A DNA stretch of 64,000 bases from DASZFV01 sp035549075 (GCA_035549075.1 DASZRT010000152.1:1-64000), one strand, 5' to 3'. Shown: positions 8,116 to 17,448, numbered from the stretch's first letter. A program made the numbers and translations. The notes: generated from the letters alone by a model not told the origin.

Positions 8116-10395
8116 ATGGCGCGACGCGCCCGCAAATCGCTCGCAGTCAAGCCGCTGGTCGTCAGCGATCCCGCCCACGCCAAGCTCTTCATCAACCGAG
8201 AGCTGTCGTGGCTCGAATTCAACAGCCGCGTGCTCGACGAAGCGCGCGACCCCTCGGTGCCGCTGCTCGAGCGGCTGAAGTTCGTGTCGATCGTCGCCTC
8301 GAACCTCGACGAGTTCTTCATGATCCGCGTCGCGGGTCTCAAGCAGCAGCTGTCGGGCAACGTCGCCGAGACGCCCGCCGACGGGCTCACGGCCGCCGAG
8401 CAGCTGTCGGCCATCAGCGCGCGCGCGCACGCCATGGTCGCCGAGCAGTACCGCGTGTGGCGCGAGGAGATCGGCCCCGGCCTCGAGCGCGCGGGCGTGC
8501 GCATGCTGCGCGCCGGTCAGCTCGCGGCCGAACAAAAGGCGACGCTGTCGGGTTACTTCTCGCGCGAGGTGTGGCCCGTGCTCACGCCGCTGGCCGTCGA
8601 CCCCGGACACCCGTTCCCGATGCTGGGCAACCGCAGCCTCAACCTCGCGATCCTCCTCCACCGCGAAAAAGAGAAGGTCACGAAGCGGCAGACGGTCGTC
8701 GCCGTCGTGCAGGTGCCGTCGGTGCTCAAGCGCATCAACGAGGTCGCCGCCGCGGTCGCGCCCGTCGTGGAAGGCGCGCCGCCGCCGCCGCCGAGCCGCT
8801 TCTCGTTCATGCTGCTCGAGGACCTCATCGCGATGCACGCGGGCGACCTGTTCCCCGGGTACCGCGTCGTCGGGTGCAGCCCCTTCCGCGTCACGCGCAA
8901 CTCGGACCTCTCGATCGATGAGGACGAGGCCGACGACCTGCTCAAGACGATTCAAAAGGAGCTGCGCCGCCGCGAGCGCGGCAGCGCCGTGCGCCTCGAG
9001 CTCGCGCACGACACGCCCGCCGAGATCGTGACCTTCCTGCGCTCGGTGCTGCGCCTCGAGGAGGACGACGTCTACCGCGTCGACGGCCCGCTGCACCTGG
9101 CCGACCTCGGCCCGATTGTCTCCTCGGTCGGCGGCGACCTGCGCGAGCTGCGCGACGAGCCGTTCTCGCCGCAGATCGTGCCGCCGCTGCAGGAGTACGA
9201 CGACATCTTCCGCGTGATCGCCCAGCGCGACATCCTCTTGCAGCACCCCTACGAGTCGTTCGAGGACGTCGTCGAGTTCATCTCCGAGGCAGCGAGCGAT
9301 CCGAATGTCTTAGCCATCAAGCAGACGCTGTATCGAACCAGCGCCGACTCGCCCATCGTGCGCGCGCTCATCCGCGCCGCCGAGAACGGCAAGCAGGTCA
9401 CGGCGGTCGTCGAGCTCAAGGCGCGCTTCGACGAGGCGCCCAACATCCAGTGGGCGCGCGCCCTCGAAGATGCCGGCGTGCACGTCGTCTACGGCCTCAT
9501 CGGCCTCAAGACTCACTGCAAGGTCTCGCTCGTCGTGCGGCGCGAGGCCGACAAGATCAAGCGCTACGTCCACCTGTCGACCGGCAACTACAACCCGTCG
9601 ACGGCGCGCCTCTACGGCGATCTCTCGTACTTCACCGCGCGCGACGCCTACGCCGACGACGCGGGCGCGCTGTTCAACCTGCTGACGGGCTACTCGTCGC
9701 CGCCGTCGTGGAAGCGGTTCCACGTCGCGCCCATCGGCCTGCAGGAGCGCATCGTCACGCTCATCGATCGCGAGACGGCGCTCGGCCCGCGCGGCCGCAT
9801 CGTCGCCAAGATGAACGCGCTCGTCGACGCGACCGTCATCAAGGCGCTGTACCGCGCGTCGCAGGCGGGCGTGCAGATCGATCTCATCGTGCGCGGGATC
9901 TGCTGCCTGCGCCCCGGCGTCCCCGGCACGAGCGACAACATCCGCGTGACCAGCGTCGTCGATCGCTTCCTCGAGCACGCGCGCATCTTCTATTTCGAAA
10001 ACGGCGGCAAGCGCGAGGTGTACCTGTCGTCGGCCGACTGGATGCCGCGCAACTTCCAGCGCCGCGTCGAGGTCATGTTCCCCGTCGACGACGAGGAGCT
10101 GCGCGATCGCGTCGTCGGCGAGATCCTCGGCATCGCGCTCGCCGACAACGTCAAGGCGCGCCGCCTGCTGGCCGACGGCACCTACGAGCGCGTGCGCCCC
10201 GAGCCGGGCGCGAAGCTCGTGCGCAGCCAGGTGCGCTTCATGGAGCTCGCGAGAGAGAAGGCGCAGGCCGGCCCGGGCATCCCGGGCGCGGGCGGCGGGT
10301 CGTACCAAGTGCGCACGGTTCCGCCGCCGCGCGGAATTCCGGCGGGGGGCGGACAAGCCGCCGCGCCCCACCCGCTCAGCGCGACGCCGGCGTGA
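8116..10395 (+). CDS. ppk1: polyphosphate kinase 1
   Basis: 759 residues; reversibly builds long-chain polyphosphate from the terminal phosphate of ATP. The N-terminal domain starts with the typical FINRELSWLEFNSRVLDEA and FVSIVASNLDEFFMIRV. The catalytic phospholipase-D-like halves are clear: ALKQTLYR-type segment IKQTLYRTSADSPIV, the autophosphorylated histidine in GLKTHCKVSLVVRRE, the HLSTGNYN motif, and the second histidine in DRFLEHARIFYFENGG. The C-terminal ~40 residues are a Gly/Pro-rich tail. The ATG at 8116 is preceded by AGAGGA. In myxobacteria polyphosphate is tied to stress and development (general knowledge); nothing here shows how this gene is regulated. Confidence 0.97.
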   Translation: MARRARKSLAVKPLVVSDPAHAKLFINRELSWLEFNSRVLDEARDPSVPLLERLKFVSIVASNLDEFFMIRVAGLKQQLSGNVAETPADGLTAAEQLSAISARAHAMVAEQYRVWREEIGPGLERAGVRMLRAGQLAAEQKATLSGYFSREVWPVLTPLAVDPGHPFPMLGNRSLNLAILLHREKEKVTKRQTVVAVVQVPSVLKRINEVAAAVAPVVEGAPPPPPSRFSFMLLEDLIAMHAGDLFPGYRVVGCSPFRVTRNSDLSIDEDEADDLLKTIQKELRRRERGSAVRLELAHDTPAEIVTFLRSVLRLEEDDVYRVDGPLHLADLGPIVSSVGGDLRELRDEPFSPQIVPPLQEYDDIFRVIAQRDILLQHPYESFEDVVEFISEAASDPNVLAIKQTLYRTSADSPIVRALIRAAENGKQVTAVVELKARFDEAPNIQWARALEDAGVHVVYGLIGLKTHCKVSLVVRREADKIKRYVHLSTGNYNPSTARLYGDLSYFTARDAYADDAGALFNLLTGYSSPPSWKRFHVAPIGLQERIVTLIDRETALGPRGRIVAKMNALVDATVIKALYRASQAGVQIDLIVRGICCLRPGVPGTSDNIRVTSVVDRFLEHARIFYFENGGKREVYLSSADWMPRNFQRRVEVMFPVDDEELRDRVVGEILGIALADNVKARRLLADGTYERVRPEPGAKLVRSQVRFMELAREKAQAGPGIPGAGGGSYQVRTVPPPRGIPAGGGQAAAPHPLSATPA

Positions 10396-10464
10396 CGTTC
10401 GGCACCGGTCCGAAACGGCGCTGACTCAGTGAAGTCCGCGATTCGGTCGTATAGTCTTTTCATC

Positions 10465-11046
10465 ATGCGCCCCCGTCTTGGCTTTTCTTTAGGCGTCGCC
10501 GCGCTGTTCGCGGCCGTCTTGCCCTCGCCAGCACGCGCCTCGCTCGTCGTCGCCCTCGACACGCCGGCGATGGTCCAGCGCGCCGACCACATCGCCGTCG
10601 TCGACGTCGCGTCGGTGAGCGCAGCGTGGGACGACAAGCACGAGCGCATCTTCACGACGATCGAGCTCGACGTCGTCGAGGTTTGGAAGGGTCCGATGAC
10701 CCCCGCGACGCGCGTGAAGATCATGCAGCCGGGCGGCACCGTCGGCGACATCCAGATGAAGGTCTTCGGCCTGTCGAGCTTCACGCGCGGCGAACGCGCG
10801 CTCGTGTTCCTGCGCGGTACGCCCGAGTCGTCGAACGTCGTCGGCATGGCGCAGGGCAAGCGCCTCCTCACGCGCGAGGCCGTCACGGGCCGCTGGATGG
10901 TGCGCGCGCCCGACAAGGCCGGCGCGTCGTTCATCCGCACGACGCCCTCGTCGGTGAACGCGCCCGTCTTCGAGACGGCGGCGCGGCCACTCGACGACGT
11001 GCGCGCCGAGGTTCGCGCCCTCGTCCTCAAGGCCCAGGTCAAATGA
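10465..11046 (+). CDS. secreted protein of unknown function
   Basis: 193 residues from the ATG at 10465 (an in-frame GTG at 10429 would add 12 residues ahead of the signal peptide). A clear Sec signal (MRPRLGFSLGVAALFAAVLPSPARA) predicts export. The mature part has a beta-rich pattern with ADHIAVVDVASVSAAWDD, TTIELDVVEVWKG and ERALVFLRG, spaced as in a small domain often found in exported proteins of this group that describes fluxes across a beta-sandwich; I cannot assign a named family. Its stop overlaps the start of the first matrixin protease (ATGA), so the three secreted products 10465-12994 form one operon. It might be a partner or inhibitor of the proteases (inference only). Confidence 0.75.
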   Translation: MRPRLGFSLGVAALFAAVLPSPARASLVVALDTPAMVQRADHIAVVDVASVSAAWDDKHERIFTTIELDVVEVWKGPMTPATRVKIMQPGGTVGDIQMKVFGLSSFTRGERALVFLRGTPESSNVVGMAQGKRLLTREAVTGRWMVRAPDKAGASFIRTTPSSVNAPVFETAARPLDDVRAEVRALVLKAQVK

Positions 11047-12002
11047 CGCCGGCGTTCCGGCGCGCGCTCGCGATCGTCGCGGGCGTGGGCGCGCTCGCCA
11101 CCGTCATGGCCACGTTGGCGCCGCGCGACGCCGCGGCCTTCGTCCGCTACAAGACCGCCTCGGGCATTCCGTTCGCGTGGCAGCAAACCTGCGTGCCCGT
11201 GACGTACTACCCGAATTCGATGCTCGACGGCGCCGGGCACATGAACATGACGCCCGACCAGATCGCGCACGCCGTGTCGACGTCGGCCGCGACGTGGAGC
11301 GCCGCCGCGAACCCGTGCTCGTTCCTCATCATCAACACCGAGAGCTCGGCGGCGGCGGCGCCGACGGCCGTCTACGACAAGCGCAACTCGCTCATCTTCG
11401 ACAGCACCTGGTGCGGGCCGCGCGACGGCTCGGGCAACTGCACGTACGACGGGCTCGCGCTCGCCATCACGTCGGTGTTCGTCGTGACCTCGACGGGCGT
11501 CATCAAGGACGCCGACATCGAGATCAACACCCAGAACTTCACGTGGGCCGATCTCGACCTCGAGCCGCCCGGCAGCGACAAGCAAGACCTGCAGAACGCC
11601 GTGACCCACGAGATGGGCCACATGATCGGCCTCGACCACACCTGCTACATGAACGGCGAGGCGACGCGGCAGATCGACAACAACGGCAACCCCGTGCCCG
11701 ACTGCGCCACGGCGCCGGCCGACGTGCGCGCCACCACGATGTTCGCCTCGGCCGACGCGGGCGACATTCAGAAACGCACGCTGGCCGACGATGACAAGGC
11801 TGCGGTGTGCGCGATCTACCCCGTCGCCAACGATCCGATGATGTGCCCGACGGCGGCCGACCCCACCGGCTCGACCTCGAGCGGCTGCCACTGCGCCGTC
11901 GACCCGGCCCGTGGGCGCGCCACGTTCGTGGCGCCTGGCTTGCTCGTCGCCGCGGCGCTGTGGGCGCGCGCGCGGCGTCGGCGCGCCGGACCCGCGGCGT
12001 GA
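11043..12002 (+). CDS. matrixin-like zinc metalloprotease with MYXO-CTERM-like tail
   Basis: 319 residues. The start ATG overlaps the previous stop (ATGA). A signal peptide covers ~1-32. The zinc site HEMGHMIGLDH at residues 189-199 fits the metzincin signature HExxHxxGxxH, and DADIEIN upstream and TTMFAS after it (in place of the Met-turn region) are typical of matrixin-like proteins. Several Cys pairs suggest disulphides outside the cytoplasm. The C-terminus has GCHC, then a hydrophobic helix (FVAPGLLVAAALWA) and an Arg-rich end (RARRRR), the tripartite layout of the MYXO-CTERM sorting signal. Hence a surface-attached or sorted protease. A paralogue follows immediately. Confidence 0.9.
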   Translation: MTPAFRRALAIVAGVGALATVMATLAPRDAAAFVRYKTASGIPFAWQQTCVPVTYYPNSMLDGAGHMNMTPDQIAHAVSTSAATWSAAANPCSFLIINTESSAAAAPTAVYDKRNSLIFDSTWCGPRDGSGNCTYDGLALAITSVFVVTSTGVIKDADIEINTQNFTWADLDLEPPGSDKQDLQNAVTHEMGHMIGLDHTCYMNGEATRQIDNNGNPVPDCATAPADVRATTMFASADAGDIQKRTLADDDKAAVCAIYPVANDPMMCPTAADPTGSTSSGCHCAVDPARGRATFVAPGLLVAAALWARARRRRAGPAA

Positions 12003-12994
12003 AACGGCTCGCGGCGCTGCTCGCGGCCGTCGTCGCGGCGGCGGTCGCGCCCGCGGTGGCGCAGGCCTACGTGCGTTCGCGAACGTCCGACCACCTCAAC
12101 GTCAAGTTCTGGGTCGACGGTTGCATCCCCGTCACGCTCTACGTCAACCACTTCAACGAGCCGCCCCACGGCGGGATGAACCTCTCGTACGACGCGGTCG
12201 TGAAGAGCGTCGTCGCCGCCGCGCACGCTTGGAGCCCCGACCTCGTGACGTGCCCATCAGGCAGCGCCTCGGCGCAGCCGTACCTCGAGATCGTGACGTC
12301 GGTCGCCGCGCCCGACGCCAAGCCGCCTGCTGCGATCGACGATCACAAGAACTCGATCATCTTCCGCACCGACAGCTGGACGAAGTCCGGCGATCCATCG
12401 GCGAGGGCCTACGACTCGGGCGCGCTCGCCGTCACGACGGTCACCTCGTTGCAGAGCGGCTCCATCGAGGACGCCGACATCGAAGTGAACGCCGACAGCA
12501 GCCTTTGGCAGTGGGCGAACCTCGATCCCGGCGTCACGGTGACGGGCAACAACCAAGCTGACCTCGACACGTTCGACATTCAGACGGCGCTGACGCACGA
12601 GTTCGGACATCTGCTCGGGCTCGAGCACACGTGCTTCAACGCGACGGCCAACGATGGCTCGATCCGGCCGAGCGACCAAAACAACAAGCCCGTCCCCGAC
12701 TGCGCGAACGCACCTTCGACCGTCGAGCAGACGGTCATGTTTTGGCAGGTCGGAAACCAGGACGTCAGCAAGCGCGTGCTCTCGGCCGACGAGGTCCAGT
12801 TCATGTGCGACGTCTACTCGGCGAGCCGCGACCCGGGCGTGTGCCGCGCCGACACGCCCAACGGCTGCGCGGCGGCGCCGTCCCCCGCACGTCGCGGACG
12901 ATTGGGTCGTGGGCTCGGCGCCGTCGTCGTCGGTGGTCTCGTGCTCGTTGCGGCGCGACGCCGGCTCAGGGCGCGCGGTCGAGCTCGAGCCTGA
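11999..12994 (+). CDS. second matrixin-like zinc metalloprotease, paralogue of the previous gene
   Basis: 331 residues from a GTG at 11999 that overlaps the TGA of the preceding protease gene (GTGA). Signal peptide ~1-23. Zinc motif HEFGHLLGLEH at residues 200-210; DADIEVN, DCANAPSTVEQTVMF and a shared Cys pattern show it arose by tandem duplication from its neighbour. The C-terminus again has GCAAAPSPARRG, a hydrophobic stretch (LGAVVVGGLVLVAA) and an Arg-rich end, as in MYXO-CTERM proteins. The 3' end overlaps by 29 bases the end of the convergent lipoprotein gene. Substrates are unknown; the pair may act on different extracellular targets. Confidence 0.9.
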   Translation: MKRLAALLAAVVAAAVAPAVAQAYVRSRTSDHLNVKFWVDGCIPVTLYVNHFNEPPHGGMNLSYDAVVKSVVAAAHAWSPDLVTCPSGSASAQPYLEIVTSVAAPDAKPPAAIDDHKNSIIFRTDSWTKSGDPSARAYDSGALAVTTVTSLQSGSIEDADIEVNADSSLWQWANLDPGVTVTGNNQADLDTFDIQTALTHEFGHLLGLEHTCFNATANDGSIRPSDQNNKPVPDCANAPSTVEQTVMFWQVGNQDVSKRVLSADEVQFMCDVYSASRDPGVCRADTPNGCAAAPSPARRGRLGRGLGAVVVGGLVLVAARRRLRARGRARA

Positions 12995-15020
12995 AGTCGC
13001 GCACCGACGGGTCGCGCGCGATCGCGCTCGCGGGCACGTCGAGCTCGCGCGTCGTCGGCACGAACCCCGGCGCCGTCGCCGTGATCGTCCAGTGTCCCGG
13101 CGTGAGGCGCCCGAGGCGAAACCCGCCGCCAGCGCGCGCAGCCCCCGATGTCGCGCTCGCGCGCTGACCGCCGGGGCCCGCCGCTTCGACGCGCGCGCGC
13201 GCCACGGCAGCCCCCGTGACGTGCTCGCGCACGACGCCGTCGACGGCGCCCGCGATGGGCAGCGTGACGTCGGCGAGAGCGCCGGGCGGCGCGAGCGCGT
13301 AGGTCGGCGGATAATCCGCGTGATCGACCTCGATCACGAGCGGACGCTCGGGCACGTGCGTGAGAACGAAGTGCCCGCCCGCGTCCGTCGTCGCGTGGGC
13401 GACAGGAACCGATCCCGCGGGCGGCGGCGCGGCGGCGTTCGAAACGAAGGCCCGCACGCGCGCGCGCGCGACCGGCCGCGCGCCGCTGTCGCGCACGAGC
13501 CCGTCGAGCCGCGCGCCCGCCGGCACGAGCCGCAGCTCGACGAGCGCGGGCGGCGTCGCGCCGACGTCGATCGCGACGCGCGCGTCGCCGCCTGCCGCGC
13601 TCGCCGCCAGCGTGTAGTGCCCGGCGGGCAGCGTGAGCGCGAACGCGCCCGCGTCGTCGGTCTCGGCAAAGACGCCGACGCTGGGGGCGACGTCGACCCG
13701 CGCGCCCGCGACCGGCCTGCCCCCGTCGTCGACGACACGTCCGCCGACGACGGCGCCGTCGCGCAAGACGAGCGCACCCACGTCGCGCGCCTCGCCGGCC
13801 GCGAGCGTCCAATCGCCCGTTCGAAGCGGCACCGAGGGCGGCCGCGCGATCTCGAGGTGAAACGTCCCCGGCACGAGATCACTCAACCGAAACGTACCCG
13901 CGCCGTCGGCGACCACGGTTCGCGTCCCTGGCCGCGCGTGCCCCGCGCCGGGCGGCAACGCCGCGGCTTCGGCCGCCAAAGGCAGCGGATCGTAGATCAC
14001 CGCGAGGTCGTCGCCGCCCGCGCCCACGCAGCGAACCTCGGCGCCCGCGATCGGCAACCCGCGCGCGTCGACGACGCGACCCGAGAGCACCGCCGCACGC
14101 ACGAGCTCGAGGCGCACGGGCGCGACGGGAGCCGCCCCGAGCGCGACCGTCGCAGGCGCACGCGCCACGAGCCCAGGTGCACGCGCCACGAGCCGCCAGG
14201 CGCCCGCCGGCAGCGCCGCGAACCGAAACGCTCCGCCCGCTGAAGCCGTCGCGACCTCGGCGAGCGGATCGCCGGGCGTCGCTTCCGCGCGCACCTCGAC
14301 GCCACCAACGGCGCGTCCGCGATCATCGACGACGCCGCCCGTGATTGCGAAGCCGGGTGTGAGCGCGAGCGTCACGACGACGGGCGCACCAGGCTTTCCG
14401 GCGCGCGGCGCGCTCGTCGCGGCGTGCGCCGTCGCCGAGGCGAGCTGGTCATGCGTCGCGCGCAGCGAATACCCGCCGACACCGAGCCCGTGAAACACGA
14501 AGCGCCCGTCCGAGCCCGACGTCGTCTCGCGCACGAGCGCGCCGTCTTCCGCCGCGAGCCGCACGCGCGCGCCCCCCACGGGGGCGCCGCCCGCGAGCGC
14601 GAGCCCCTCGAGCGATCGCCCGAGACCCTCGAGCGCGAGCACGACCTCGGGCCCCGGTGCCGGCACGCCCTCGAGCCGTCGCGGCGCGAGCCCGACCGCC
14701 TCGGCCACGAGCGCGTACGCCCCGACCGGCAGCCCGTTCAGCTGAAACCGGCCGTCGCCGTCGGTCGACGCGGCATAGGCGATCTCGCCCGCTCCCCCCT
14801 CGCGGAGCGAAACCGCGAGCACGCGGGCCCCCGGGACCGCCCGCGCGCCCGCGTCGGTGACGCGCCCCGCGAGCCCCGCGCGCGGGCCCGCGGCCGGAAT
14901 CGCCGCGTCCGGCGCCGGTTTCTGCGCCGCCCGCCGCCCGCAGCCCCAGCCCGCGAGGGCCGCCGCCAGCCCCGCCAGAATCAGCGCACGCGCGCTGCCC
15001 CGGCGGCTTGCGATTTCCAT
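12966..15020 (-). CDS. large lipoprotein of carboxypeptidase-regulatory-like repeats
   Basis: 684 residues from the ATG at 15020, with a signal ending in the lipobox LAGWGC. Nearly the whole protein is a chain of about seven or eight beta-sandwich repeats of the carboxypeptidase-regulatory-like type, each with the pattern G-x-V-x-D-x-G-x-P-V-x-G-A-x-V, then DGRFxLxGLPxGxYxL (for example GLAGRVTDAGARAVPGARV, GGVVDDRGRAVGGVEV, GRVVDARGLPIAGAEV). No enzyme domain is present. Such proteins are envelope or surface scaffolds. It is alone on its strand, converging on the protease pair and starting 39 bases from rpmB on the opposite strand. The similar lipoprotein at 59034-60680 has the same repeat type. 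Confidence 0.88.
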   Translation of the reverse strand: MEIASRRGSARALILAGLAAALAGWGCGRRAAQKPAPDAAIPAAGPRAGLAGRVTDAGARAVPGARVLAVSLREGGAGEIAYAASTDGDGRFQLNGLPVGAYALVAEAVGLAPRRLEGVPAPGPEVVLALEGLGRSLEGLALAGGAPVGGARVRLAAEDGALVRETTSGSDGRFVFHGLGVGGYSLRATHDQLASATAHAATSAPRAGKPGAPVVVTLALTPGFAITGGVVDDRGRAVGGVEVRAEATPGDPLAEVATASAGGAFRFAALPAGAWRLVARAPGLVARAPATVALGAAPVAPVRLELVRAAVLSGRVVDARGLPIAGAEVRCVGAGGDDLAVIYDPLPLAAEAAALPPGAGHARPGTRTVVADGAGTFRLSDLVPGTFHLEIARPPSVPLRTGDWTLAAGEARDVGALVLRDGAVVGGRVVDDGGRPVAGARVDVAPSVGVFAETDDAGAFALTLPAGHYTLAASAAGGDARVAIDVGATPPALVELRLVPAGARLDGLVRDSGARPVARARVRAFVSNAAAPPPAGSVPVAHATTDAGGHFVLTHVPERPLVIEVDHADYPPTYALAPPGALADVTLPIAGAVDGVVREHVTGAAVARARVEAAGPGGQRASATSGAARAGGGFRLGRLTPGHWTITATAPGFVPTTRELDVPASAIARDPSVRDFRLELDRAP

Positions 15021-15059
15021 GGGGCGATGCTAAAGGTACGCCCCTTCCGGAGGAAATTT

Positions 15060-15248
15060 ATGCCAGCCCAGTGCGCCATTTGCAGCAAGTCGCGGCGGGT
15101 CGCGAACAACGTCAGCCACTCGAACATCAAGACCCGCAGCACGCAGCGCGCGAACCTTCGTCGCGTTCACGCGAAGGTGAACGGCAGCGCCACGCACATC
15201 CGTGTGTGCACGCGTTGCCTCCGTTCCGGCCTCGTCACGAAGGCCTAG
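15060..15248 (+). CDS. rpmB: 50S ribosomal protein L28 (zinc-binding form)
   Basis: 62 residues. A strong Shine-Dalgarno GGAGG (15049-15053) sits six bases before the ATG. The sequence starts MPAQCAICSKSRRVANNVSH, continues with the TRSTQRANLRRVHAKVNG core and ends CTRCLRSGLVTKA. Both CxxC pairs (CAIC and CTRC) are present, so this is the zinc-ribbon form of L28. Stand-alone gene, divergent from the lipoprotein gene and convergent with ridA; no rpmG next to it. Confidence 0.96.
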   Translation: MPAQCAICSKSRRVANNVSHSNIKTRSTQRANLRRVHAKVNGSATHIRVCTRCLRSGLVTKA

Positions 15249-15288
15249 CGCCGCTTCGGGCTTAGCACCGCTTCGATCGACGCGGTCG

Positions 15289-15681
15289 TCAGCCGACGAC
15301 CGCGATCGCTTCGATCTCGATCGCGGCCCCCTTGGGCAGCCCCGCGACTTGGATCGTCGAGCGCGCGGGCGGTGCCTCGCCGACGAAGCGCGCGTAGACC
15401 TCGTTGACGGCCGCGAAGTCCTGCAGGTCGGTGAGGAAGATCGTCGTCTTGACGACGTCGGCGAACGAGGAGCCTGCCGCGTCGAGCACCGCCGCGAGGT
15501 TCTCGAGGACGCGCTTCGCCTGCGCGCGCACGTCGCCCACCCCCACGAGCTCGCCCGTCGTTGGGTCGAGCGGGATCTGCCCCGAGCAGAACACGAGCCG
15601 GCCCGCGGGCACGCTCACGGCTTGCGCGTAGGGGCCGATGGCCTTCGGGGCGTTTGGCGTCGAGATCGTCTGGCGCGGCAT
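15289..15681 (-). CDS. ridA: RidA family enamine/imine deaminase
   Basis: 130 residues from the ATG at 15681 (MPRQTISTPNAPKAIGPYAQ; an upstream ATG at 15699 would add six residues). RidA hydrolyses reactive enamine/imine intermediates made by PLP enzymes such as threonine dehydratase, preventing damage; it forms a cytoplasmic trimer. Active-type residues are kept: the GPYAQA start, FCSGQIPLDP, the arginine of PPARSTIQV that binds the carboxylate, and the glutamate in IEIEAIAVV. Divergent from the DUF721 gene with 41 bases between starts. Confidence 0.95.
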   Translation of the reverse strand: MPRQTISTPNAPKAIGPYAQAVSVPAGRLVFCSGQIPLDPTTGELVGVGDVRAQAKRVLENLAAVLDAAGSSFADVVKTTIFLTDLQDFAAVNEVYARFVGEAPPARSTIQVAGLPKGAAIEIEAIAVVG

Positions 15682-15722
15682 GGCGCGATGATAGCGCACG
15701 CGAGTATCCTCGGACCCACGTG

Positions 15723-16151
15723 ATGCCGAAGCCGCCGCCGCCCGCCCGCCCGTCCGCGGCGCCGCAAAGGCCCGAGAAGTACGACAAGCCCTGGAAGCCG
15801 TGGCGCCCCAAGCTGCGCGTGCACGAGGGCGCGCCGCAGACCACGAACGACCTCATGAGCGAGGTGCTCTCGCGCATCGGCGGGCAAGGCCGCGCGCTCG
15901 AGTTCCGAGTGTTCGACTGCTACACGCGCGTCGTGGGCGGCATGCTGCGCGCGCGCACGGCGCCCGAGCGGCTGCGCGGCGCGACGCTGTTCGTGCGCGT
16001 GACGACGTCGGCGCTCGCGCACGAGGTGACGCTCATGCGCGGCGACATCCTCGCGCGCATGAGAGCCGAGCTCGGCCCCGAGGTCGTCACCGAGCTGCGC
16101 ACGCGCATCGGGCGCGTGGACGAGTCACCGACCGAGGGCGGCGCGCGGTGA
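15723..16151 (+). CDS. DUF721/DciA-like protein
   Basis: 142 residues from the ATG at 15723. After a Pro-rich start, residues ~40-135 match the DUF721 (DciA) fold: the FRVFDCYTRVVGGMLRARTAPERL segment (the family's W-x-x-x-V-G position, here with Tyr), the core strand GATLFVRVTTSALAHEVTLM, and the C-terminal LGPEVVTELRTRIGRV. DciA proteins help load the replicative helicase DnaB in bacteria without DnaC. Assignment is by pattern only; members of the family differ widely. Its 3' end overlaps the convergent lipoprotein gene by 27 bases. Confidence 0.75.
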   Translation: MPKPPPPARPSAAPQRPEKYDKPWKPWRPKLRVHEGAPQTTNDLMSEVLSRIGGQGRALEFRVFDCYTRVVGGMLRARTAPERLRGATLFVRVTTSALAHEVTLMRGDILARMRAELGPEVVTELRTRIGRVDESPTEGGAR

Positions 16152-17303
16152 GCGCCGGCCCGACGCGACTTCGGCGGCGAGCGCCGTGAGCTCGGGCAGC
16201 GCGGCGTCGACGCCCGTCTTGCGCGCGTCGACGCCGCCCGGCTTCACCGTCGCGCCCCACGTCGTCACGACGAAGATCCGCCACGCCTCGGCGCGCTCGT
16301 CGGGCAACGCGCGCGCGTAGTCGTCGACGAGATCGACGATGTCCCGCGGTGGCGTGCCGCCGAGGATCGCGCGCGCCCACGCCATGAGCAGCTTCGCCTG
16401 GAAGTTGCGGAACGGCCCCAGCACGGCGGCCGGACTCACACCGGGTGGCACGTGCTCGGTGACGAACGGCGCGTACACCTCCGCCGGCGCGACCTTGTGC
16501 CCGACGAGCTTCGACTGCGCCATGCGGTAGATGATCGTCGCCGCGAGCCCCGGGTCGCTGAGCAACGCGGCCGCCGGCCGAGGGGCGCCCGCCTCGTCGA
16601 CAGCGAAGAGGCTGTCGCGCACGCCCGTGAACAGCGAGCGCTGCAGCCCCGTGCCCGCCCCCGGCGCCACCGCGCCGTCGGCGCCCTCGCCCACGCGCCA
16701 CTCGCGCGCGATGACCTCCATCGCGCGCGCGTAACCCTCGACGAGCAGCGAGCCCGCCGTCTCATCCTCGCCCGTGAGCCGCGCCGCGATCCGCCGCGCG
16801 AGCGCGCCGCCGATCGTCTGCGGCATCGCGCGGTCGCCGCCGAACGTGTCGCGCAGCCCGAGCCATGGCACGCCCGCGTGATCCGCCGCGCCCCCGAACG
16901 TCCCCTTCGTCGCGAGCCCGACGCCCGCCGCCGGCATACCCCGCCCGATCACGAAGATCGTGGGCTCACGCGCCGCCGCCCTCGCCGCTTCGGGGAACCC
17001 GTGGCCGCCGATGTTCACGTCACGCGCGATCTCCTTGCCGAGGTAATCCGTGCGGATCATCTCGCCGAGGAACCCGACCGCGATCTGCTGGTGCAGCGGC
17101 GCCGCGAGAGGCGCGTCGAGCGCCATCGCGTCGAACACGGGCAGCCCGCTCGCGCTCCGCTTCACGACCCCTTGGTCATCCAGCGTCTGCGCATACACGA
17201 CGTACGAGTCCGGCGCCCCCAGCGAGTCACCCTTGCGGCAACCGCCGCCGAGCACCGACGCGACAACCGCCACGCCGATCGGAACCAGATGAACGCGCTT
17301 CAA
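16125..17303 (-). CDS. lipoprotein of unknown function
   Basis: 392 residues from a TTG start at 17303, supported by an AGGAGAG Shine-Dalgarno nine bases upstream and by the signal sequence MKRVHLVPIGVAVVASVLGGGC that begins there and ends in a lipobox. The mature part is mostly helical with no motif I recognise; there are short conserved-looking stretches such as DRAMPQTIGGALARRIAARL and GPFRNFQAKLLMAWARAILGG. Probably envelope-anchored. The 3' end overlaps the DUF721 gene tail-to-tail. Function unknown. Confidence 0.75.
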   Translation of the reverse strand: MKRVHLVPIGVAVVASVLGGGCRKGDSLGAPDSYVVYAQTLDDQGVVKRSASGLPVFDAMALDAPLAAPLHQQIAVGFLGEMIRTDYLGKEIARDVNIGGHGFPEAARAAAREPTIFVIGRGMPAAGVGLATKGTFGGAADHAGVPWLGLRDTFGGDRAMPQTIGGALARRIAARLTGEDETAGSLLVEGYARAMEVIAREWRVGEGADGAVAPGAGTGLQRSLFTGVRDSLFAVDEAGAPRPAAALLSDPGLAATIIYRMAQSKLVGHKVAPAEVYAPFVTEHVPPGVSPAAVLGPFRNFQAKLLMAWARAILGGTPPRDIVDLVDDYARALPDERAEAWRIFVVTTWGATVKPGGVDARKTGVDAALPELTALAAEVASGRRSPRAALGR

Positions 17304-17448
17304 GACGATCTTCTCTCCTGTGTACGGGCGGTGACCCGGGACTCTGCGGTTCAGGAAATCCTGAACCTGCCCCCCGTTCTCGAAGCATGGGGTAACGGAT
17401 CAGTACGCCAGCGAGGCGGTAAGTTCCAAGTTCGTCGCGGGGCGCTCG

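Noticed and set aside
8050..9246. 398-codon minus-strand frame opposite ppk1
   Set aside because: Arg/Asp/Glu/Val-rich shadow of a well-conserved gene; no family pattern.
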